Part shown: piece by piece, positions 1 through 7,927 of the stretch | Layout of the letters: each line of letters starts with the position of its first letter | Numbering within the stretch: the first letter of the stretch is position 1 | From: Actinomycetota bacterium | Lineage (GTDB): Bacteria > Actinomycetota > Thermoleophilia > RBG-16-64-13 | Length of the DNA: 36,728 nucleotides | Reading direction: 5' to 3' | Assembly (NCBI GenBank): GCA_012523095.1 | Contig: JAAYJE010000038.1 | Location: 104,244-140,971, forward strand | Position numbers and translations under genes: made by a program | Notes under the pieces: model-generated | Database searches by the model: none | What the model saw: the letters and a program-made list of their open reading frames with translations, nothing else | What the model was told of the DNA's origin: nothing

Positions 1-17
1 TCGGTCAGGTGGGTCAT
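1..17 (-). CDS. Start of a gene running off the left edge (possible toxin partner)
   Basis: An ATG at position 17 on the minus strand overlaps the TGA of the upstream ribbon-helix-helix remnant in an ATGA arrangement, the usual coupling in antitoxin-toxin pairs. Only five codons (M-T-H-L-T) lie inside the window, so the product cannot be identified. A toxin is inferred purely from position. Confidence 0.3.
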
Positions 18-178
18 GCAGCTGCGCCCTTGGCTTTGCGCTCTCTCCGCTCTTTCTCGTCCCAGTAGCGCTCTACCGCGTGGATCACGACAGCTTTCTC
101 GGTTCTTCGTTCTTTGGCGGCTTACGCGGCCAACCGCGCCTTCAGTCGATCATCGACAATCACATGAACAGAAGCCAA
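14..178 (-). pseudogene. Ribbon-helix-helix (CopG/Arc-like) antitoxin broken by an in-frame TAA
   Basis: A TTG at 178, eight bases downstream of an AAGGAG ribosome-binding site (187-192), opens a frame reading ASVHVIVDDRLKARLAA. A TAA at 122-124 then interrupts it, and the same frame continues with AAKERRTEKAVVIHAVERYW and a charged Lys/Arg/Glu tail to a TGA at 14-16. A short beta-strand, a first helix and a second helix followed by a basic tail is the ribbon-helix-helix layout of small DNA-binding antitoxins. The single in-frame stop, without any frame change, makes it a pseudogene or a very recently inactivated copy. A sequencing error at one base is the alternative. It lies in the lower-GC segment beyond the disrupted tRNA, consistent with mobile-element cargo. 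Confidence 0.5.
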
Positions 179-297
179 TTCTGCGACTCCTTCGTAACGG
201 CGTCATTGCTGCCTCTCTAATAAGCCATCTTTGGCGCATGTCAAGACCGAGGTTGGTTCCGTCGATAATGTGAGTGTGGGCTGAAGTCAGGGTTAGG

Positions 298-738
298 ATG
301 GAGGACATGGAAGAGCACTCAAGAGAGCCGGCGAAGAAGGCGCTCGGTGACGCTCTGAGGGAACGAGGCTGGGTCGACGACGTAGGCAACGCAGACTTTG
401 CCACGTTCTACAGAGCATGCAACGAGCAAAACCCCGGATGGTCAGTGAAGCACCTGGCTCGGATGATCAACGGAGGCCGCACGCTCCAACCGAAAGCAAT
501 TGAACTCATGGCAGAGCTTCTCGAAATCGAGCCGAATTATTTCAGGGAATATCGACTCTTCCAGCTTGGGGAAGATTTCAAAGAATTCCCTGAGTTGGAA
601 GAGCAGTACTATCGGCAGATCAAAGCGGATGCGATGCGGCTACGGATGGGGAAGCAAGAAGCGAAGACTGCCCATCCGATGAAGAATCCTCTCGCGAAGA
701 AGCCCTCTCGTAAGAGCCGCCGCCAAGCGGAGCAATAG
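298..738 (+). CDS. Small helix-turn-helix protein
   Basis: A 146-residue cytoplasmic protein. The central part (about residues 45-90) contains an HTH-like stretch, SVKHLARMINGGRTLQPKA, followed by a segment ending ALLEIEPNYF-like (LLEIEPNYFREYRLFQLGE). That arrangement is seen in XRE-type proteins, where the recognition helix is followed by a conserved 'P-x-Y/F-F' element. The last 35 residues are rich in Lys/Arg and probably disordered. The ATG at 298 was chosen because AGGG lies five bases upstream; ATG 307 and GTG 274 are alternatives. Base composition is clearly less GC-rich than the housekeeping block, pointing to horizontal transfer. Its target is unknown. Confidence 0.6.
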   Translation: MEDMEEHSREPAKKALGDALRERGWVDDVGNADFATFYRACNEQNPGWSVKHLARMINGGRTLQPKAIELMAELLEIEPNYFREYRLFQLGEDFKEFPELEEQYYRQIKADAMRLRMGKQEAKTAHPMKNPLAKKPSRKSRRQAEQ

Positions 739-784
739 AACGGCGCCCATGGGCAGAAGCCTAACCGCAATCATCATCTCCGCA

Positions 785-859
785 CCTCCCACGGCCTTTT
801 CATTCGTATATTCAGGCTGTGCGAGGACGGAACACCCAGGCAAGCGGCGCCGTGGGAGG
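785..859. repeat. 11-bp inverted repeat in the intergenic region
   Basis: The arm CCTCCCACGGC (785-795) is the exact reverse complement of 849-859, with 53 bases between. It lies in the 220-base gap between the HTH gene and the lipoprotein gene. It could be a transcript hairpin or the ends of a tiny decayed element. There is no T-run and no target-site duplication that I can see. Confidence 0.4.
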
Positions 860-886
860 CGGTCGCAGGCGTTCCAGTTTTGTGCC

Positions 887-899
887 CGAACATTTGTTC
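887..899. promoter_or_regulatory. Candidate LexA (SOS) box upstream of the lipoprotein gene
   Basis: CGAACATTTGTTC contains the perfect palindrome GAACA-TT-TGTTC. It fits the CGAAC-N4-GTTC core of the Gram-positive/actinobacterial LexA operator. It sits about 60 bases before the lipoprotein start, where a promoter would be expected. Only the sequence match is seen. LexA binding and SOS control are inferred. Confidence 0.4.
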
Positions 900-958
900 A
901 TCAATAGTAGACGGTAGGACGGATAGGGGCAATAAGACTTAGGACCGAGGAGGGCATC

Positions 959-1735
959 ATGAGAAGACGAGCATGCTTTGTGGTTGTGCTCTTCTTACTG
1001 TTGATCGCCATGGGGCTACCGGCCTGTAGCAGTGAGACCACAACCACAGTCGCGACAGAGGAATCAACCACCAGTAGTTCTGGCACGGACATAACGGCTC
1101 CGACGACCACGACCACCGAGGCTCAAACCACGACAACCATTCCCGGCACCACGACGACCGAGACCTCTCCACCCACCACCGTACTTAGCGATTTCTACAG
1201 ATCGTATTCCGGCACCGGACCTGAGATCGTGAACATTGGTTCTGTTCCTGACAATGAATGGTTCTTGCTGCACCTGTCTATTGATGCCGAGGCAAAGGTG
1301 GAAGTGTTCAACGACTCGGGAGAAAAGGTGTATTTTCCCGGGAATTCCTTCTCCCTGAGATGGCTTGAGGCCCCCTACGATGGCCGCGTCCTCGCAGAAC
1401 CTGAACTCGCCAAAGTACAGATAAACACTAAAGGCACATGGACTCTTGAGACCCAACCTGTCAGTGCGGCAATAGAACTCGACACGCCCGCGACTGTCGA
1501 AGGAATGTCTGACGAGGTTATTAGGCTCGTGGGGAATCCATCCTCGCTTAGTGTCTCGGGAAATTATGAGGACGCAAGCACATGGTTCAGTGTCACGTAT
1601 TTCCAGACGAGTAATAACCGCCGAAATATCATTGTGAACGAGCCAGAGGAGTACGTGGGAGTTGCGGTTGTTGCTGGCGATGGGTTGTTGGCTGTAGGGG
1701 CCAGGTCCAAGTGGTCGATTGCCTCAAAACAGTAG
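959..1735 (+). CDS. Thr-rich secreted lipoprotein of unknown function
   Basis: A 258-residue protein. Its N-terminus has a basic start (MRRR), a hydrophobic stretch and the lipobox L-P-A-C with the acylated Cys at about residue 23, so it should be anchored to the outer face of the membrane. Residues 25-75 are a Thr/Ser-rich linker typical of actinobacterial surface proteins. The remaining 180 residues look beta-rich (GTWTLETQPVSAAIEL, VEVFNDSGEKVYF) and resemble no family I can name. A GAGGAGGG ribosome-binding site ends four bases before the ATG. The gene lies in the lower-GC island-like segment, behind a LexA-like palindrome. Confidence 0.75.
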   Translation: MRRRACFVVVLFLLLIAMGLPACSSETTTTVATEESTTSSSGTDITAPTTTTTEAQTTTTIPGTTTTETSPPTTVLSDFYRSYSGTGPEIVNIGSVPDNEWFLLHLSIDAEAKVEVFNDSGEKVYFPGNSFSLRWLEAPYDGRVLAEPELAKVQINTKGTWTLETQPVSAAIELDTPATVEGMSDEVIRLVGNPSSLSVSGNYEDASTWFSVTYFQTSNNRRNIIVNEPEEYVGVAVVAGDGLLAVGARSKWSIASKQ

Positions 1736-1882
1736 ACCGATACGATTCTAGGCTCGATCGTTCTTGTGGCTCAGGCCAGCCAGCAACACGCAGAAACGAT
1801 GGATGAATTGCGCCGACAGCGGTGATTTCCAGTTCGAGCTGTGACGCCATTGTGACGCGCCTTCGAAGGCACAGCTGTTTCT

Positions 1883-1959
1883 TGGCCTTACAAGCGGGTT
1901 TTGATCTCGGCTGTCGGCTCATTACGAGTGAGCCGCTCTGCCATCTGAGCTACGTCGGC
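1883..1959 (-). pseudogene. tRNA-Thr(CGT) with degenerate 3' half; likely integration (att) scar
   Basis: Read on the minus strand from 1958 or 1959, the acceptor 5' strand, positions TA, a 4-bp D-stem with loop and a 5-bp anticodon stem are all canonical. The anticodon loop CTCGTAA gives anticodon CGT (Thr). After the anticodon stem the sequence loses the T-arm. The 5' T-stem strand does not pair, and the TTCRA loop motif is only remembered as ATCAAAA before CCCGC. The acceptor 3' strand pairs for just about three bases. Integrases commonly recombine within the 3' half of tRNA genes, so this is best read as the chromosomal side of a junction, with the lower-GC DNA at 1-1880 as imported sequence. 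The stretch 1736-2111 otherwise holds nothing I recognise. Confidence 0.6.
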
Positions 1960-2111
1960 CTATTAAGTGCGACGCCTTACGGTCCCGCGCCGCCTCCCGT
2001 AGGGGCGCTCCAGCGCCGCCAGTCGGGGGGCCTTAGTTTAGAAGCTCACGGTCAAGCTGACAAGTTCAGCGGCGCCGAGACGTCTCACGAATCGCGTCCG
2101 GAACAAGGGCC

Positions 2112-3482
2112 CTACCGGTCCGAGTCTCCCCCGCCGCCTCCGGAGCCGCTGCCCCCGCCGCCTCCGGAGCCGCCTCCCGATTCACCGCCGCCGCCGCTAC
2201 CGCCCGGGCGCCTGGGTCTCCGCCGCCGCCGAGAGCGACCGCTGCTCTTCGTCCCGGACTGCTCGACGCCGGCACTCTCGCCCGTGGAGGGGTGCTTTCC
2301 GGCAGGCCTCCGTTCGCCGCCCTTCGAACTCCGTTGGTCCCGTTTCGCGGCGGAGCCGGTCGCTCCGGCTGCCGTTGAACGGCCCGATGCCTGTGCGCCG
2401 GACTCGACGGCAGCGCCATCACCTGAAGTGCCGGGCGCCTGCCCCTCGCCTTTGCCTTTGCGGCGACCGCGGCCCCGCCGGCCACGACTCCGCCGGGCAC
2501 CCTCGGCGACGACAACCTGCACCGGCTCTCCCTTCTCGTCGAGGACGACCTCGGCCTGGACCACCGGCAGGCCGTCTTCGGCACCCTCGCCATTGGCCAG
2601 GTCCTGCAGTCCCTGGGTGTCGTCGAGCATCGGGATGTAGAGGGGCTCCTTGATCTCCGGCTCCACCACCACCAGCGTGCCGTCCTCTCGCTGCTCGCAG
2701 ACGCTCAGACGGACGTCTTGAAACGAACCATCCTCCAGCCTGACGGTGATGGATTCCTTCGTCACGTTGTATCCGGCCACCACGCCGTCTCCTCCCGGAG
2801 TGGACACCGGCGTCCCCTTGGGCGGGGCCTCCTTGCGAAAGCGTACGTACTGCTCCTGTTCGTACTTAAGGCAGCACATGAGCCGCCCGCACAGACCCGA
2901 GATCTTCATGGGATTAAGCGGGAGATTCTGTTCCTTTGCCATGCGGATGGACACCGGCTCATCGTCGCCGGGAAACAGCGTGCAGCACAACCCTCGCCCG
3001 CACGGGCCCAGCCCTCCGACCATGCGTGCTTCTTCGCGAGCCCCCATCTGGCGGAGCTCGATGCGCATCTTGAGTGTCTTGGCCAGGTCGGTCACCAAGG
3101 CCCGGAAGTCCACCCGCTCTTCAGAGAAGAAATTGAAGGTGATCTTCTCACCCCCGAATCCGATGTCGGCGCCCACCAACTTCATGTCCAGACCGTGACT
3201 CTCGATCAACTCCCGGCAGGTAGCCATGGCTTCGCGGCGCAGGTCGTCATTGGCGGCCTGGCTTTCGAGGTCCTTGCCGGTAGCGACTCGGACGACCTTC
3301 TTGAGCGGGGCAGGCAGCTCGGAATCATCAACGGTGTGGGTGGGCTCCACCACTTGACCTATCTCGGGGCCGCTGATGGTCTGGACCACCACGCGGTCTC
3401 CCCGGGAAAGCTCAAGTCCAGCGGGATCGAAGTGATAGACCTTCATCCCACCTCTGAACATTACCCCTACGATCTCGGCCAC
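2112..3482 (-). CDS. ricT: PSP1-domain protein RicT (YaaT)
   Basis: A 456-residue cytoplasmic protein. Residues 1-270 match the RicT/PSP1 family: VGVMFRGGMKVYHFDP at the start, the basic GEKITFNFFSEERVDFR strand, and the signature Cys clusters at C161, C166, C167 and C198, C203, C204 (GPCGRGLCC and GLCGRLMCC). In Bacillus the RicAFT complex binds Fe-S clusters and adjusts RNase Y-dependent RNA maturation. That role is known for the family, not shown here. Residues from about 330 on are an extra low-complexity tail, first Arg/Gly/Ser-rich and then almost pure Gly/Ser, ending in DSDR. The start overlaps the end of holB by 16 bases, so translation is probably coupled. The neighbourhood with holB and tmk is a conserved one. 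Confidence 0.9.
   Translation of the reverse strand: MAEIVGVMFRGGMKVYHFDPAGLELSRGDRVVVQTISGPEIGQVVEPTHTVDDSELPAPLKKVVRVATGKDLESQAANDDLRREAMATCRELIESHGLDMKLVGADIGFGGEKITFNFFSEERVDFRALVTDLAKTLKMRIELRQMGAREEARMVGGLGPCGRGLCCTLFPGDDEPVSIRMAKEQNLPLNPMKISGLCGRLMCCLKYEQEQYVRFRKEAPPKGTPVSTPGGDGVVAGYNVTKESITVRLEDGSFQDVRLSVCEQREDGTLVVVEPEIKEPLYIPMLDDTQGLQDLANGEGAEDGLPVVQAEVVLDEKGEPVQVVVAEGARRSRGRRGRGRRKGKGEGQAPGTSGDGAAVESGAQASGRSTAAGATGSAAKRDQRSSKGGERRPAGKHPSTGESAGVEQSGTKSSGRSRRRRRPRRPGGSGGGGESGGGSGGGGGSGSGGGGGDSDR
2128..2173. repeat. 22-bp direct repeat encoding the Gly-rich tail of RicT
   Basis: The 22-base unit at 2128-2149 recurs exactly at 2152-2173, in the part of ricT that encodes Gly/Ser runs. 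The 24-base period keeps the reading frame, so copy number could vary by slippage without breaking the gene. Confidence 0.6.
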
Positions 3483-4603
3483 TGAGCCAGGGCCTCCTTG
3501 ATGGAACGGAACATGTCACTGATGGCGCATCGGGCATCGACATTATACCGGAGCCGTTCCTGAGCCTTCCCCACAGCCATGACGGCCTGGGTATAGCCGA
3601 GCAGGCTCCCCTGCGAAGCTCCGACCCTCAGATCATCCAACCGGTCCTGGTTCAAGACACCTTCCTCTGCTCCCGCCGAGACAAGAGCCAGATCACGGTA
3701 CCAGCCGGCGAATACCCGAGTGACCGTCTGGAGACCCTTGGTGTGCAGACGGCGCCGCTGTCGTTTTGTCTTCTCCTCATGACGCTTCTTGAGCCAGCTC
3801 TTGGTCCGAGCGTCCCCGGCCCACTCCAGCGCCTTTGCGAGCTCATTCTCCAGATCCTCGGCCCTCTCTCTGGACCTGCTCTCCACCGTAGCCATGATCT
3901 CGTCCAACGCCACCTGCGTGTCCATGAGCCCTGCGGCCGGAAGATCCCGACCCAGATCGAGCAACCGGTCACGCTGCCGACGGGCGCTCTCGGTGGTGGC
4001 AAGCTCCCGAGCGTACGCCAGGTCACCTCCCGACAGACGCGCGATAAGCGCAGCCTCCTCCGGCGGAGTGCCGAAGCGACCCGCGAGGTCGGCGGCGACG
4101 GCCGACACGGGCACGGATGAGAACGTCACCGGCAGGCAGCGTGAAGCGATGGTGGGCAGCAGTCGCTCGGACCGGTCGGTGACTAGGATGAAGTGCACAT
4201 GGCCCGGAGGCTCCTCCAGAGTCTTCAGAAATGCGTTCGCAGCCTCCGCGTTGAAGCTGTCGGCCTCCAAGAAGACGTACACCTTCGCGCGCGCCTCATA
4301 CGGCCGGTAGGCGGCGTGGAGGTTGATGTCGGTGATCTCTTCCTTGCGGATGAAGTTGCCCTCCGGAGCCACCACCTCCACGTCGGGGTGAAGGCCTTCC
4401 AAGACCCGGCGGCAGGTGGAGCAGACGCCGCAGCCCCCGTTCGCACAAGCCAGGCCGGCGGCGAAGGCAATCGCCGCTTCGCTCTTACCCACGCCGGACG
4501 GGCCGAAGAACAGGTAGGCATGAGAAGCCCCCTGCTCCAGTGCCCGGGTAAGCATCGAGACGGCCATCTCTTGCCCCACGATATCTGCGAACAAATCCGT
4601 CAC
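3467..4603 (-). CDS. holB: DNA polymerase III delta' subunit (clamp-loader ATPase-like)
   Basis: A 378-residue protein. Residues 1-220 are an AAA+ clamp-loader module: FADIVGQ near the N-terminus, Walker A GPSGVGKS at residues 34-41, a zinc-binding Cys cluster (C-A-N-G-G-C-G-V-C-S-T-C), and the sensor-region TIASRC 'SRC' motif. The C-terminal part is helical and charged. The delta' subunit works in the clamp loader that places the beta clamp on DNA. An intact P-loop is unusual for E. coli-type delta' but normal in many Gram-positives. The GTG at 4603 was chosen because AGGGGG precedes it and the protein then begins at the conserved TDLFADIVGQ. It sits between tmk (gap of about 80 bases) and ricT (overlap). 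Confidence 0.9.
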   Translation of the reverse strand: MTDLFADIVGQEMAVSMLTRALEQGASHAYLFFGPSGVGKSEAAIAFAAGLACANGGCGVCSTCRRVLEGLHPDVEVVAPEGNFIRKEEITDINLHAAYRPYEARAKVYVFLEADSFNAEAANAFLKTLEEPPGHVHFILVTDRSERLLPTIASRCLPVTFSSVPVSAVAADLAGRFGTPPEEAALIARLSGGDLAYARELATTESARRQRDRLLDLGRDLPAAGLMDTQVALDEIMATVESRSRERAEDLENELAKALEWAGDARTKSWLKKRHEEKTKRQRRRLHTKGLQTVTRVFAGWYRDLALVSAGAEEGVLNQDRLDDLRVGASQGSLLGYTQAVMAVGKAQERLRYNVDARCAISDMFRSIKEALAQWPRS

Positions 4604-4682
4604 CGGACCCCCTCTACGACACGCGGAACGGCCCCTGGCGGAGACGGCCCGACCGTCACCCCACAACGCCTGGCCGCCCCCT

Positions 4683-5432
4683 CTAGTGACTGAACAGCTC
4701 CAGCTCTTCTTCGACCACCATTCTCACCCGTTCGAACACCTGGGTCTCGGAGCCGCGGGCGTCCACGCGCCGGATCCTGTGAGGGTGGGCGGTCAGCAAC
4801 TCCCGGTAGCCCTCGCCCACCCGCCGATGAAACTCCTCGTCCTCAGCCTCGAGGCGGTCCGGCACCGCCGCCAACCTACTCGATCGGAGGGAGTCGTCCA
4901 AGTCTAGGAAGAGCGTGAGGTCGGGGAACAGGCACTCCGTGGCCCAGACGTTCAGCGTGATGATGTCGTCGGCGCCGAGGTCACGACCGAAGCCTTGGTA
5001 GGCCAATGACGAGTCAACGTAACGATCGCAGAGCACCACCTGACCGTCGGCCAAGGCGGGCCGGATCACCTGCTGTACCAGATGGGCGCGGGCCGCCGCG
5101 TAGAGAAGAGCCTCCGCCCGTGCCGACATGCCGTGATAGCGGGGATCGAGGAGTACGTCACGGATCGCCTCGCCCAGCGAGGTCCCCCCCGGCTCCCTTG
5201 TCACCAGTACCACATACCCACGTTCTCCCAGGGCGGCGGCCAGCAACTCCATCTGCGTGGATTTGCCACACCCATCCAGGCCCTCGAAGGTGATGAACAC
5301 CCCCTTCAGCCCGCTCCCCATACCACCCAGCACAGATGCATCCAGGCCGGCGTCCTCGGGCGGTTCGTTAGGCCCGGCTCCCGCGCCTCCGCGAGGTCGG
5401 TCCGGCGGCAGCGTGTCACGTGGGTCGGTCAA
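4683..5432 (-). CDS. tmk: Thymidylate kinase
   Basis: Phosphorylates dTMP to dTDP with ATP in the cytoplasm. The P-loop FEGLDGCGKSTQ lies at residues 49-60, the DRYVDSSLAYQG motif (dTMP binding) around 135-146, and a LID-like Arg-rich segment follows. At 249 residues it carries about 40 extra, Pro/Gly-rich residues before the kinase fold (which begins GVFITFEG). The TTG start at 5432 overlaps the topA stop as TTGA and has GGGGAGG seven bases upstream. An internal ATG at 5321 would give the usual family length but has only a weak ribosome-binding site. Translational coupling to topA is likely. Confidence 0.92.
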   Translation of the reverse strand: MTDPRDTLPPDRPRGGAGAGPNEPPEDAGLDASVLGGMGSGLKGVFITFEGLDGCGKSTQMELLAAALGERGYVVLVTREPGGTSLGEAIRDVLLDPRYHGMSARAEALLYAAARAHLVQQVIRPALADGQVVLCDRYVDSSLAYQGFGRDLGADDIITLNVWATECLFPDLTLFLDLDDSLRSSRLAAVPDRLEAEDEEFHRRVGEGYRELLTAHPHRIRRVDARGSETQVFERVRMVVEEELELFSH

Positions 5433-7678
5433 ACCGGCGCCTCCCCGGTCTCCCGAGTCTCAGCGTCCGCCGTGCGGCGCGACCCGGTCTTAGCCGCCGC
5501 CTTGGGGGCGGTCTTGGGGGCGCTCTTAGCCGCCGCCCTAGAGGCACTCTTCGTCGCGCTCTTAGTAGCGGTCTTGGAGGCGCTCTTCGCCGCGGTCTTG
5601 GAACCGGTGGCCTTGCCTCCGGCAATGCGCTCCGCCCGAGCCTCCTGCTTTTTCCGGTACTCGTCTTTGGTAGGACAGTATGGGTCAAGGCAGAGTATCC
5701 ACGGCCTCCGTCCCCCGAGGACCTTGATCTTGGGACTGCCACACTGAGGACAGACCTCGCCCATGCCGATGATGTCGCCCTTCTGTGGCAACGGGTAGGT
5801 CTGGTCGCAATCCGGGTACCCCTCGCAACCCACAAAACGCTTCTTGGTAGCCTTCGACCTGATCACCCGCAGCTTGTTCTTGCCGCACTTGGGGCACGGC
5901 CCCAGGGTGCGGTCGTCGGTGATGCCTTCGTAGATCTTGGCCGAGATCTGCTCCCGGTTCTCCTCCAGCGAACCGTAGGCCTGACGGAGCAGGTCGCGCG
6001 AGATAGTGACCACCTCCTCCTTGGTGAGGTCTCGCACGGAGATCAGATCCATGTCCTTCTCGAGCTCCGCGGTCATCTCCGGAGAGGCGATGCGGGGCGC
6101 GTACTCCTGGATGGCCTCGGCCATCTTGATGCCCATCTCGGTCGGCTCGACCGGATTACCGTGCACGTAGCCGCGGTCATACAAGTTCTGGATTATGGCG
6201 TGCCTCGTAGCCTTCGTGCCCAGGTTGTACTTCTCCATGAGCTCGATCAACGTCCCTTGGCCGTAACGGGACGGGGGCTGGGTCTCTTTGGCCTCCAACT
6301 GTTTATCAATCACATCTACCAGGTCGCCCTTCTGCAGAAGGGGCAGCTCGAGTTCTTTCTGGCGGCTGTAGGGGTAGTACTCCAGCCAGCCGGTGCGAAC
6401 CACCCGGTTACCGCGGGCGAAAAACGGCTCCCCACTCAATTCCAGGTCGACACGGTTCGATTGCATCATCGCTTCATCGGCCAAGGTGGCCATGAAACGG
6501 CGGACCACCAGTTCGTAGAGACGCCAATCCCGATCACTCAGCTCTCCGCGTCGGGGGCTGCCGGTGGGGTAGATAGGCGGATGGTCGGTGGTCCGTTTGT
6601 CGCCGCGGCTGGGTCGTAGCTCGGGTCGGGCGAGCAACTCGCGGGCTTCGCGCTGGAATTCTCCCTTGGCGACAACGCCCAAGGCCTCGCGCAGATCGAG
6701 CGACGATGGGTAGACCGTGTTATCGGTGCGCGGGTAGCTGATGAATCCGGCCATGTAGAGATTCTCAGCAATGCGCATGGCGGCGGCGGCGCCGAATCCC
6801 AGGGAGGTGGCCGCGCTGGTGAAGCTCGTGGTGTTGAACGGAGCCGGTTTGGGCACCTTACGCGAGGTTTGTTTGACCGCCGTCACCGTTCCCGAGGTGG
6901 AAAGTCTCTCGAAAACGGCCGTCGCCTTCGCCTCGTCTGTGAACCGTTCTTCCTTGTGTACCGCGCTGAATCTCTGGCCACCGGACTCCAGCTCCACCTT
7001 GACGACCCAGAACGGCTCTGAAACGAAGGCCCGCCGCTCCTTCTCTCGCTCGGCTATGAGCACCAGAGTGGGGGTCTGCACCCGGCCTACGCTCAGGAAC
7101 TGGCTCCCAAGGCGTGAAGTAGCCAGGGATACGAATCGGGTAAGCGTGGCGCCCCAGATGAGGTCGATGTCCTGGCGGGCTTCGCCCGCCCGGGCCAGCG
7201 GCTCCGACAGATGATCGAGATCTGCGAACGCGCGGGTTATCTCCCCCGGAGTCAGGGCTGAGAAGCGGGCTCGACGGACCGCGCGGACCAGCTTCTGGTT
7301 CTCTTCAGCCGCGATGTTGAGCGCCTCGAGCCCTATGAGCTCGCCTTCGCGGTCGAAGTCGGTGGCGATTATAAGACTGGTGGCGTCGGCGGCCAGTTTC
7401 TTCACCGTCCGCACCACTGACTTGGCGGTCTCGGTCTTGATCAAAGGCGCGTCGATCAGAGCCTTGGGCTCGACCTTCCGCCATTCCGAGTATTCCGGTG
7501 GGAAGTCCACCTGGACCACGTGGCCTTTGAGGCCCACGATGGCCGTCTCGTCACCTTGTGCGTCCGCGAAGACGTAATAAGGGACCTTGTAGTGGGACTC
7601 TTCCCTCGTCCCTCCCGCGGCCAGGATGCCGGCGATCTTTTTGGCGGCGTCGTTCTTCTCGGTGATGATGAGTCGCAA
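5429..7678 (-). CDS. topA: Type IA DNA topoisomerase, archaeal-like TopA
   Basis: Relaxes negatively supercoiled DNA by single-strand passage. The 749-residue protein opens with a Toprim domain (LIITEKNDAAKKIA and the acidic ATDFDREGELIG). It has the GRVQTPTLVLIAEREKE element, and the catalytic tyrosine is Y315 in FISYPRTDN. Two C4 zinc modules follow near residues 595-630 (CPKCG...GCEGYPDC) and 645-670 (CPQCG...CLDPYCP). The tail (about 690-735) is a Lys/Ala/Ser/Thr repeat that could contact DNA non-specifically. The Toprim wording and overall length resemble the archaeal TopA family more than the usual actinobacterial enzyme of about 900 residues. The start is TTG with GAGGAG seven bases upstream. 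It leads the topA-tmk-holB-ricT cluster. Confidence 0.92.
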   Translation of the reverse strand: MRLIITEKNDAAKKIAGILAAGGTREESHYKVPYYVFADAQGDETAIVGLKGHVVQVDFPPEYSEWRKVEPKALIDAPLIKTETAKSVVRTVKKLAADATSLIIATDFDREGELIGLEALNIAAEENQKLVRAVRRARFSALTPGEITRAFADLDHLSEPLARAGEARQDIDLIWGATLTRFVSLATSRLGSQFLSVGRVQTPTLVLIAEREKERRAFVSEPFWVVKVELESGGQRFSAVHKEERFTDEAKATAVFERLSTSGTVTAVKQTSRKVPKPAPFNTTSFTSAATSLGFGAAAAMRIAENLYMAGFISYPRTDNTVYPSSLDLREALGVVAKGEFQREARELLARPELRPSRGDKRTTDHPPIYPTGSPRRGELSDRDWRLYELVVRRFMATLADEAMMQSNRVDLELSGEPFFARGNRVVRTGWLEYYPYSRQKELELPLLQKGDLVDVIDKQLEAKETQPPSRYGQGTLIELMEKYNLGTKATRHAIIQNLYDRGYVHGNPVEPTEMGIKMAEAIQEYAPRIASPEMTAELEKDMDLISVRDLTKEEVVTISRDLLRQAYGSLEENREQISAKIYEGITDDRTLGPCPKCGKNKLRVIRSKATKKRFVGCEGYPDCDQTYPLPQKGDIIGMGEVCPQCGSPKIKVLGGRRPWILCLDPYCPTKDEYRKKQEARAERIAGGKATGSKTAAKSASKTATKSATKSASRAAAKSAPKTAPKAAAKTGSRRTADAETRETGEAPV

Positions 7679-7927
7679 GGACAGACTCCTCGTAAGCTTG
7701 GATTAGCGACAACGTCAGAGCGGAACGATAGCACGCCCGAGCGACGGGGCGGCGATCAAGAGGCCCGACAGGCTGTTGAAGAAGGACGTTTCGCCATGAG
7801 AATGCGATGGACACACGCCGGACTGAGCGCGAATAACAACGCCATTTGCACGACTGAGGACGACGCATAACGCCGCCCCACCTGAAAGAACACCCGGTTC
7901 CGGCGATCGGGACTTCGTTTTTAGCTG

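Noticed and set aside
1883-1959. Fully functional tRNA-Thr
   Set aside because: T-stem and most acceptor pairs do not form, so only the 5' half is supported.
1822-2640. Long plus-strand Pro-rich open frame
   Set aside because: It is the antisense of the RicT Gly-rich tail and of the tRNA remnant; composition follows from the opposite strand.
5420-6619. 399-residue plus-strand frame
   Set aside because: It lies opposite topA, which has all expected motifs; the frame is a high-GC shadow.
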